This document shows positions 54,993-64,000 of a stretch of DNA of 64,000 bases, one piece after another. The stretch's first letter is position 1. Every line of letters starts with the position of its first letter. The stretch covers positions 20,215,206-20,279,205 of the forward strand of contig NC_053417.1 of assembly GCF_016859285.1 (NCBI RefSeq), given 5' to 3'. Both the position numbers and the translations under genes were made by a program. Source of the DNA: Xiphias gladius (taxonomy: Eukaryota > Chordata > Actinopteri > Istiophoriformes > Xiphiidae). The notes beneath the pieces were generated by a model that had not been told where the DNA came from, searched no databases, and saw only the letters and a list, made by a program, of their open reading frames with translations.

Positions 54993-57900
54993 TATAACCT
55001 TTAGATTCACAGGAGTCATGATCCACGATGAAATTGTCCCAAAACTGTGTTACTAAGCTACGTCAACAGTGTGATGTTTTCATGACCTTTTCCTAGCTCA
55101 GTGTGATTTATAGATGCATGAAATCCCTGGAAGAGCGAGGAATACCCCGTTCAGGGTTTGGAAGGCATTAACTGCTCATACCATCTTTTTGCCGCCCACA
55201 CATGCAGATCTTGTTTGAAGCCTGCAGGCTTTTGGGTTTAGAGGATTCCTGTTTTTCTTGCTTCTCTACATCACATGATCTTGGAAGTTGTCCAGTGCCA
55301 AATATTACAGCCAAATCTCTAGAAATTACTCATTCACCATTCACAATGGCATGAATATATGCTCCCAAAATCTCTAGAAAAATTGTCAGCTTTTACTCTT
55401 TTTGTGATAATGTTTTTTTATGTTTGATGTTTTGTTCTATAAATACTCTACTTCTTAAAGGGATGATTTTATGCTTCTACCTCACCCAAAACAAAAGAGA
55501 ACAATGGATTCATTAGGAATGATCATATTCTGAATAAATACAGAAATTTAGATGATTTTGGAGAGGTTGGTAGGTTGTTTTTGTTGCCATAAATACACAA
55601 TGAGCAAATTTGAACAGACAGAATATTGTATCATGATGCTCCATCCCACTTCTGGTGCTGAGAACACTGAAGTACTGTTTCTGCACTGCCCGGCCATAAT
55701 GGCCCATAGAACAGCAAGACTACAAGCGACAGAATTCACAAATTCCACAATAACTATTCATTGATTCAAATGAATAACAGCAATTGTTTTGTTTTAATGT
55801 ACCACTGGAGGGTTTATCTATTTTTACCACTTTGTATACTACTGTGAATAAAATGGTGGAAGAAATAGGCAATTCAGATCATTTACTTAAAAACATTAGT
55901 AACACTACTATGTACCCTCGTGCTAAAGATGCTCCATTACAAAAAAAGTTATTTCTGCATTCAAAATGTAATAAATAAATAATAGTAAAAGTACTGTCAA
56001 AAATGTATTTGCCTTTGAAATGTAGTGAAATAGAGGTAGCACAAAATGGAAGGGTAAACTCTCCTCAAAATTGCAGTTAAACCTGCAATAATTTATTTTT
56101 TGGTCACAATTCTCTGTGGGTTCATCAGTCCGAGTGACCATTTTCACATTACATACAGTCATTTGATCATTTGTTATTATGAAAATATTGATTATAGCTG
56201 CATTAAGTACAGTACTTTAGTGAATGTATTTAGTTATGTTCCACTACAGTATAAGTCCGTACTTTTAGCTGAAGAAATAAGATAAATCTTTAGTTTTAGA
56301 CATTTTTCTTACAGGCCTATTGAGTGTTAATTGAGTTGTTTAGGTCTTAGACACTTGGAGATTCCTTTCCTCTGTGCTATGACATCATTATTTTGGTCAC
56401 TGATGTTGTAGAAGCACATCCCGAGGCTCAGGCATGCTCTTTGGCTCACTCAGCAGTTCTGTAATGTAAGCAACACATGGCCTTGTGTGAATGGCATACC
56501 AGACAGCAAGACAGTTCCCAGCATGGCCTCCTCTAGGGTTCCCAAGCAAGAACACATGATAGACAGATGACCTTTACTTTCTGTTGGGTCTAGCAGGACA
56601 CGAGTAATGTTCCCTTTCATTCACTTCGCCACAGATTAAGCTGCAAACAAATATCACTTTGTTCTGCTGCTTGGTGAGCGCGGGCTACTGTACATCATCG
56701 GATGGTGAAATTGGCCAGAAAATGAGAGACTTCTGGTATTAACAGATGGCTGCCTCGCTCTGCCACTAGTATTCCATGTGGCTCTGCTATACACATGACC
56801 CAGTATACTCTTTGCCAAAACTCACACGTTTCTTCCTCCTCAGAGAACATACATGTCTCAGAAAAGATTTATGTTTCGCAAGAGTTAGTTAGAAAGGTCG
56901 TGAGGGCTGTTTTGAAAAGATACTATATCAGTAGTAGGTTCCTGGAGAGATAAGATACTTCCTGTGAGATTCCCGAAAGTCTGGCATGTATTAATGGATG
57001 TAGTAACATCTGACTCTTCACTGCTGACCGTGTAGCAAATAAGATTACTAAAGCATATGTTTTGAAGTATTTTGTTATAAGCAGTTGTGGCTATGTTGTT
57101 AAATTTTACAATATGGTGACAAACCGCACAAACCACCTTGTTCAGGTTGTAAATGTGTCCTTCTTCTCTAGGTCTATGTAAGGTGGTCTAACTTTTGATC
57201 TAAGCTCATTCCATCAGAAATATGGGGAAGTAGGAAGAATTGCAAATGCTTTCAGTGTGATTCAAGGATTCTGAGACTCAAATGGCAATCCCCAACAAGA
57301 GTAGATGAAATCACTGGCATGATAATACATACCATCCCAATACAGTTGAACATAGCTCCATGAAGCCATGTCCAAAGGGTTTTCCCCTTTTTCAATGCGA
57401 CCATTAACAGATACTGGCTTAGAAGAATTTAAAATTTTCCTGTTCATCATCATTGCTGGAAACAGGCACAGAATGTGTTCCTGTCGTCCAGCTCCGTCTG
57501 AATGCTGAAAATATGAAAAGGAGTGGCCTTTCTCGACAATAGAGACGGCATGGCTCAGAGCGTGGCACAGCATCCATGATGTCACCCCCTCCTCAGTGGC
57601 ATGATGTCACCGACAGCATTCGGCCAAACGCCGAGATTAGGATTATTCTCCTCGGCACTGAACATCTGCTGTGCACAAGCAGAGTGAGTCCACTGAGAGT
57701 AAAAATCCCCGCGCTAAAGATGGCAGTTATTTAGATGAGATTGACTTGACAGCAGGGTGGTCAAACATTTATCTGTAATAGGATAACAGTGACCCTTTCA
57801 GAAATGTCAGATCCACTAGAACTATTATATTATGGAAATACAAAACACCAATTCATTCTACTGAGACAATGTGGTGAATTTGTCCTCGTCTAATAATGAT

Positions 57901-58077
57901 TGAGTCCCTATATTCAGCAAGGGTGCGCTGAATAAATGAACTCTTCCAGTTATAGTGCATCAGAAGCAGAAGCAGAAGCAGCTGTGAAATAATTGTCAGT
58001 CATGCAGTATGCTAAGTATGTTCTTATAACCACAGCAGGTGTGAACCAGCTCTGACTGGCGTCTGCTCGGTCTTTAC

Positions 58078-58078
<1 letters not shown>

Positions 58079-58139
<61 letters not shown>
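58079..58139. repeat. (CA)31 microsatellite
   Basis: Uninterrupted AC/CA dinucleotides. Confidence 0.97.
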
Positions 58140-58144
<5 letters not shown>

Positions 58145-59753
58145 ACAATAGGCATACATGCAAACAGACACATGCCCCCACCCCAAGCTAAAATCCTGTC
58201 AGTCCCATGCACATCTGCTTCCCCAGCAACTACTGCTGAGTAAGCACAGCATTAAACCTCTGCTTCCCTTCATGAGTGATCATAACAGGACAGAAATACT
58301 CCATTTATCTATCACACAAAGCATACTGTTTCAGCAAAAAAAAAAAAAACCCTTCTGGATCACACACACACATGTACGTATCCTTCTTTCTATATATGGA
58401 AGTTCAATTTTTTTCTCATCAAAGGTTTTACTTTAAAAGTTCTCCGTCACAGTTCACAATAAACTGTAATTTCTATTTACATGAGCAGGCAAGAGTTTCC
58501 GACTGAATTTCTGGAGTAACTTAGTAACGGGAAAATGGGAGCTGTCAAGACCCCACACTTTGCCTTTCAAGTTGGCAGCAGCACACAAAATGATTTATAA
58601 TTAGAGAATCCAAAAGACTGTGCTTAACTCTCAGGTGAGACACTCAGCATAGAATAGCTGGTGCCAAAAAGTACTGAGGCGCAGCTGCAAGGGAATCCCA
58701 CACATGAACAGTCACGTTATATATCTGAAGATGAGTGTTTGAAGACTCTGCTATGCAACAACAATAAAAATTGACATTTGAAGCTGCGTAAATGTATATT
58801 CATTAATTATTACTCTTGTACAGTACTCTTTATATCCTGTAGATGTACAGTGCCAGTTACAGATAAGACCTATCTGGTTAATGGTCTTCACTTCCCTCAT
58901 CCCCAGGCACTGTACTCCCGTTGCCACCCATTACCTCTGCCTGATCGTGGGTGTCTTTTCAGACCTAATCATAGGTTTACCCTGTAGGTATGTGGCTAGC
59001 CAGGTTCAGTCATGCTGGATAGCCCATCACTCAACAGCTTTTATTACCACAACTGCGAGGTGTTTCTGGGCATGTCTCTTCATGTGCTGCTGTGAAAGTT
59101 GAAGATTTTAGCTCTTGCCCGCCACAGTATTCTCAGTCGTCTCAGCCCAGAAGGTGGAAGTAAAACGGTTTTAGTGCAGTATTGGAGTCAGTAAATCCCA
59201 CCGGGTGACAGATATTGGACCATGAACAGCAGCACAGATCCACTACAGAACATTTTCCCCACCTATTTTCTTCCTGACTTGGAAAGCTTGGCTTCAGTTC
59301 ATGAGATAATTTCTTCAGGGAAGGGAATTCACTGCATCATCATTCTGTCATCTGGCGGAGAACATATAAATAAATCTCACAGACAAAGTAGAAACAATAC
59401 CGAACCAATCGAGCATCCAGGGAGATGGAATGAAACACGAGGCTCAGAAAGCACATAGAGAGAGAACACATATTTCTTCCAGCAACTTAAACAAATTTGG
59501 AAATGTGTAGTCTAATTGGTAGTCTCATCACTGGTTGAGAAAGCAAAGCAAGCATAACTGATTTCTGCCACAAGCTATAACAAACATACCTACCTATTCT
59601 GATTCACCTTGTGGCCACCTGGAACTAGTTTTGCATGGAATTGTATAACATACTCTTCATTGCTTTTTAAGATTCACTGTTTGGTTTCTGGAGACTTAGA
59701 CATTAGCTTTAAATTAATATTAGTTTTAGTGTAGATACTTACATCTTAAGGCT

Positions 59754-59763
59754 TCTCGCGAGA
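59754..59763. promoter_or_regulatory. TCTCGCGAGA palindrome (BANP-type motif)
   Basis: A perfect 10-bp palindrome with two CpGs in otherwise CpG-poor DNA. The word is the known BANP recognition motif of CpG-island promoters. No promoter is otherwise evident here. Confidence 0.3.
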
Positions 59764-60300
59764 ATTGTAAAAGTCCAGTAGATGAATTATGTGAATTTCG
59801 CTCTGTAAATCATGAGCAAGGATTTGTCAATATTTCATTTCCTCTTTTTAGAACAACACAATACATTTATAGCTTTGCAGGATATTGCACTTTTGCTGAT
59901 AAATGTTGAAGTCATAATAAACAACAAAAAAGATGATTAACTAATACACTTCAAATGGTTATTGCGCTATACTGTTATTAAATTTTATCACTCCCCAAGT
60001 TGCAGTGCACAGCTGTCAGAAATGTATCTGTGCTAGAGTACATGCTGTGTCATCTTCCTCTTCCTTTAAGCACTGTCTGAATGACTGATAGTGGGTGTGG
60101 CCGCACTGTGGTATTGACAGATCTGGCCCTGTCACTCGTCGCTGTGTCAAAAAGCCTGTGGGAGACAGGAAGCCAAGCATCAGAGTGGACAGAAAACAGA
60201 CATCTGACCACACCTAAGGCCTTGGGACTGGACAGCATGGAGAAACTACCCACAACTCTCTGACTTCTCAGAGCACTCTTTGGTCCTGACTTAACCACAT

Positions 60301-61693
60301 CCACTTTTGTTTTGTTTTATGCAAGTGGGCTGTCAACTTTCAGTGAAGCATTACAAACAAAAGATATTCAAGTAAAAATATACAATATATTTGTTGTATA
60401 AACTTGTACAGAATGTCTTGGACATTTAGTTTTACATATAATATACATAAGGGTCAAAATAGGATCACTTTTGCATTCTTCATGATTTTGAGAAAATGTC
60501 CCTATAACAACCACATTTTATGTACATCTTTACAAACATACAAAACACAACAGCCCTTGGATGCACTTTAAGAGGCCATGACAAGCTACAGATGCCTTGT
60601 ATAAAAATCCCTGAAAATGTCTCTCTGTGAGGTAAGAACACATTAGTCAAACTAATTTCCTTTCATTCCCTCTCATACATTAAACTCACTCATTTGTTCT
60701 GAGACGAGACTGGCAATAGAGAACAGCTAATTACGCATCGTGTTTCCCTTAACATTACTGTGCCACAGAAGGAGTAGCTGCAGGCTGAAGACTGTCAGAA
60801 TAAAAAATAAGGTGGACATCCATTCCTTTATACACTGATTACTTACACATTTGTTCCTTTCAAACGTGGCAAAAACCACTCCTATACGCTATACCTAGAC
60901 ATCTAGTTCAATTTCATGCTAAGGTATGGTAGGCCCTTGGTAGAACATAATCACATGCAAATAATGCAGTTTTAAGCAATGGAATGAACAGGAGGGTTTC
61001 TGAAGAGTAATACTGTATGCTTGACTTTGATATTTCACAACAAGTGGCCACTTATTTAACATCCTGGTGTTTTCCAGATATTAGTTAAGGTATTCTGACT
61101 AAAAGCACAGGGAAAAACTGCTTTCAATGGTCACTCCATTCTGCTGCAAGAGAACTACAAACGGTCATCAGAAGGAAAACTGGACGAAAATTCAAGGCCG
61201 GATCATTGTAGTAGCTTATTTTCCTCCACTAGAGTACCATCAAAACATCTCAGATTGGTCCACAGAAAACATTCTGATTGGCAAAAGACTCCTCTAGACC
61301 ATCAAGGCAATAATCATGAATAATACAAAGAAATACATTAACATCCACTTTACAGCTGGTGAATAACAAGTAACAGTCACACAACAGTCCTAGATTTAAT
61401 AGAAAGTTTATGAAATCTCCTGCTATTATGGCTGTACATGACCATTTATTAATGCCATGTATGTTGGATAGCAAAATTCATCCTTGTGTTAGATATTAAG
61501 GCATTGAGACTTGATCAAACCGAGCATTTTCTCTGCATGTGAGCGTTATTCCTGCCACAAATCAATGTAGTTCCTTTTGGTGCAGAAATAGTGCAACTGA
61601 CTTCCTGCCTGTTTCAACTAGTTAGGCATCTGACAGGCTCAGAAAACATCAGAGACACCACAGGAAACAACGAAAAAGCTGTCCAATTGATCT
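60301..61693 (-). other. dusp7: dusp7 3' untranslated region (extent uncertain)
   Basis: Minus-strand sequence following the dusp7 stop. A minus-strand AATAAA is at 61445-61450 and an ATTAAA at 61395-61400, which would give a short UTR of about 250-300 nt. The sequence further down remains AT-rich and non-coding, so a longer form cannot be excluded. The lower limit given is a guess. Confidence 0.35.
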
Positions 61694-63423
61694 TCATGTC
61701 GACTCCAGCGTGTCCAGCTGGAAGACGTTGTGATTGGTTGGTGTGGTGAAGAAGAGCTGTTCCTCGCTGGTAGAACGGTTATCACAGGGACTGTGCAGCC
61801 CCAGCGTCCTCTCAAAGTCCAGGAGCTGACCCATGAAGTTGAAGTTTGGGGAAATGTTGGACTTCTTCCTCTTGACAAAGTCATAAGCGTCGTTGAGAGA
61901 AAGGTTGAGTCTCTGCATCAGGTAGGCAACAGTGACTGTCACTGAGCGACTGATGCCGGCCAAGCAGTGGACCAGGATGCCGCACTGCTTCGATCGAGCC
62001 TCATCTGGAGAGGAGAGGAGAACTACCGTCAGCAGAAAGTTAACATACCCTTGCAGTTTTCAGATTGTTCTAAATAATATTTTCATTGATTAATATTTTC
62101 CTGTACTAGAATGTTTAAGGGATATTTGAGGTTACCAATGTGATTCTGGCCCTTAGTTGACAGAAGTAACCCTGTCTTTGACACAACGATGGCAGCACAA
62201 GTTTCTGCTGTTGACTGAGAGGCTCGCTTCTTGTTATTACATTTTGATCTAGAAAACACTGTACCTAACATCCTGTTAGTTACAGAAATCAGCGAACAAC
62301 TGTCAACTTAACAACACTACACCTTATTTGTGATTCTGCAGTTGAACACAGCCCAAGAAGAGTGGAAACAGCATTTCCTTCCTCATTCTACCGCTATACC
62401 TCTTTGGAAACGTATTCATGATACACAACCTTGCTACCACCAAACAAGCACGTCAAAAGATGTGGTTTCAGGTGCAGTCGTGCTGAGAGACAGCGAATCA
62501 AAAGTGAAATATTAACATAATGTTTTGGTGCCATTAAAAAACAAAAACAAATCAGTCAATCAAGATTAATATGTTATTGCTCTGTTCAAAGAGCAATTCC
62601 ATGATACGGTTGTACAACAGCTGATAAAAGCCTACACAACTGGTAAGGGAGGAAAGGTTTTTTCACATCATGCACAATTTGCTAAGAAAATATTATGAAA
62701 ACTGTCACAAACACATTCACACTCCAGTTCAGCGAATGATTATTGTCAAGAAATTATGCAAAAGTATTGATTATTACATTATTATTATTAAACGTAATTA
62801 GGACACAGTGACTTAATGAATACTTTGGTTTAAGTCTCAAATGTCAAAAGGTTCCCAGCCCACATAGGGCTACTGTACAAGACACTCCTTGAGAAAGCAA
62901 CTAAACAAGAAACTAAACACATAAACGCACTACGACCAAATTTCTTATCTGAAAAGTGTGAGTGTGACTGTTAGCCAGTTATTGACCTACTCACCTATAA
63001 ATGATATGGCCTCTGGGAAGAACTGGGACAGGTTCTGACTCCAGTGGTCCGAAATGGGAATCTGTTTGTACCTGAAGTGGCCATCATGCTCAAACATGTT
63101 GGGGAGATTGGGTGTGACGTTCAGAATGTACTTGATGTTGTACTGGCCCAGCACGTCTAGGTTAGTGGAGTCTTTGGCGCAGCCCAGGTAAAGGTAGGGA
63201 AGGATCTGGACAGGGAAGGCAGGCTGATTGCTGGGGATGGGGCTCTCCTCGGGCTCCGTGGCACTGCTCGGTTCTCGATCGGACTCTCCATCGGAACAAT
63301 CTGAGCTGATCCGGAGATTTCCAAAACCCAGAACAGAGAGCGGAGGAGAGGAACTGGGACAGGAGCTATCAAGGAGGGTCTCACAGTGCTCTGGGTACTC
63401 TGTGTGGAACTTGACAAATCCAC
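61694..63423 (-). CDS. dusp7: Dual-specificity MAP-kinase phosphatase 7 (DUSP7/MKP-X), last two exons, partial
   Basis: Cytoplasmic phosphatase that removes phosphate from Thr and Tyr of the ERK activation loop. Two exons: 62995-63423 (429 nt) and 61694-62004 (311 nt to TGA at 61694-61696), joined in frame through a split Asp codon (SFID-EAR). Exon 2 opens [15 protein letters not shown], the linker after the rhodanese domain, then [13 protein letters not shown] and the catalytic-domain start [20 protein letters not shown], with the general-acid Asp in ISDHWSQNL. Exon 3 carries the active-site signature HCLAGISRS (61943-61969) and ends [27 protein letters not shown] and [15 protein letters not shown] match DUSP7 rather than DUSP6. 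The first exon (rhodanese domain, kinase-interaction motif, start codon) is beyond the right edge. Confidence 0.95.
62005..62994 (-). other. dusp7: dusp7 intron 2
   Basis: Donor G/GTGAGTA and acceptor CTCTCCAG on the minus strand. AT-rich interior with nothing recognised. Confidence 0.85.
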
Positions 63424-64000
63424 CTGGACAAGAGCCAGAACACAACATAAGAAAGTCACGTTTAGACGTTTAAATTATTTTTAAATAAAAAGGTCACCTC
63501 GTATCATTTTTTAAATGTTTTTTCATGATTTTAATGAAAAACGACTGTCGAGGATTGAGACAGAGTTGTAAAGAAGTAGCCCGAGTTCCCCCCAAAAAAA
63601 GATCATTCATGAAATGCACGCCTGTTCCTGCTAGAGCAAAACATGGCGCAGCCATTTTGGAATTTTAATTGAGTATTGACAACACACAAACTTTCTGAAC
63701 AAACCGCAAAACCCGCAACACGGGGCGAACGTTGGCGCTGAAGTAACGACGACGTCTGTAACGTTAGAACACGTCAATCTTCGGGACGAACGCGAACAGT
63801 CTCGCGGTTCAAATGGAAAAGCCTCGGCATTTTGGAAGTTTAAAAACCCCTTCCCGTTAAAACTTCTGCTCCACTTGGCAACGTCTCCTCCAAAAAGAAA
63901 TTGTTAGCTTTTCATTCGGTTGGTAAAGATGCTAGGCTTTACTAACACTGCGCCCAAACCGGCTGAATACCCGCAAACTACGAACATTTTAACGTTGGAA
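63424..64000 (-). other. dusp7: dusp7 intron 1 (3' part)
   Basis: Acceptor CTTGTCCAG on the minus strand precedes exon 2. No exon 1 coding sequence is found up to the window edge. CpG density rises from about 63640, which may mark the approach to the dusp7 5' end. Confidence 0.7.

Larger units (their letters stand above)
54991..60300. other. Gene-free interval between tnnc1 and dusp7, part 2
   Basis: No exon recognised. Contains (CA)31 at 58079-58139, a pair of CATGATGTCACC direct repeats at 57575-57586 and 57600-57611, and the palindrome TCTCGCGAGA at 59754-59763. Otherwise AT-rich single-copy-looking sequence. Confidence 0.45.

Noticed and set aside
61694..63423. Assignment as dusp6
   Set aside because: The linker [21 protein letters not shown] and [11 protein letters not shown] agree with DUSP7 and differ from the DUSP6 equivalents.

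Overview
The window looks like a teleost fish genome, probably a spiny-rayed (percomorph) species. The evidence is compact vertebrate genes with GT-AG introns, several repeat families I recognise as abundant in teleosts, and many long (CA/TG)n tracts. No sequence search was possible, so the species is not assigned. I can support four protein-coding genes, all orthologues of human chromosome 3p genes: vgll4 (last exon only, + strand), slc6a1 encoding the GABA transporter GAT1 (complete, - strand), tnnc1 encoding cardiac/slow troponin C (complete, + strand) and dusp7, a MAP-kinase phosphatase (last two exons, - strand, running off the right edge).

Layout. 1-2760: vgll4 terminal exon and 3'UTR. 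2.8-18 kb: intergenic, with a teleost repeat ending in (GT)n, a strong CTCF-type motif at 5.03 kb, and a nearly perfect 3-copy tandem duplication (about 560 bp each) at 12.84-14.52 kb. 18.1-27.4 kb: slc6a1, with 14 coding exons, a long 3'UTR and a tentative upstream non-coding exon. 27.7-46.3 kb: a large gene-free interval containing two copies of a common teleost interspersed repeat (one with a nested insertion carrying a reverse CTCF-type motif), TA-rich satellites, a perfect 34-bp hairpin at 43.33 kb and a TTAA-flanked MITE at 45 kb. 46.3-50.6 kb: tnnc1, with a TATA box, six coding exons and a second TTAA-type MITE in an intron. 50.6-60.3 kb: gene-free, with a bZIP-motif cluster at 52.5 kb and a roughly 140-bp-period repeat array at 53.6-54.5 kb whose units resemble tRNA bodies on the minus strand. 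60.3-64 kb: dusp7 3'UTR, exons 3 and 2, and part of intron 1.

The genes do not form one pathway. vgll4 is a TEAD co-repressor, slc6a1 is a neuronal and glial GABA re-uptake transporter, tnnc1 is the calcium sensor of cardiac and slow muscle, and dusp7 dephosphorylates ERK. vgll4 and slc6a1 are convergent, the orientation I recall for human 3p25, but the genes between them in human (HRH1, ATG7) are not visible here.

The most notable points are: (1) the GAT1 C-terminal tail is expanded by about 110 residues of Asn-Pro-Ala/Ser-Pro repeat while keeping a terminal E-A-x-hydrophobic PDZ-type ending; (2) the tRNA-like tandem array; (3) the perfect hairpin; (4) the 560-bp triplication with two different junction types; (5) a troponin C N-lobe carrying N2, Q29 and D30 but V28; (6) a convergent CTCF-motif pair bracketing slc6a1.
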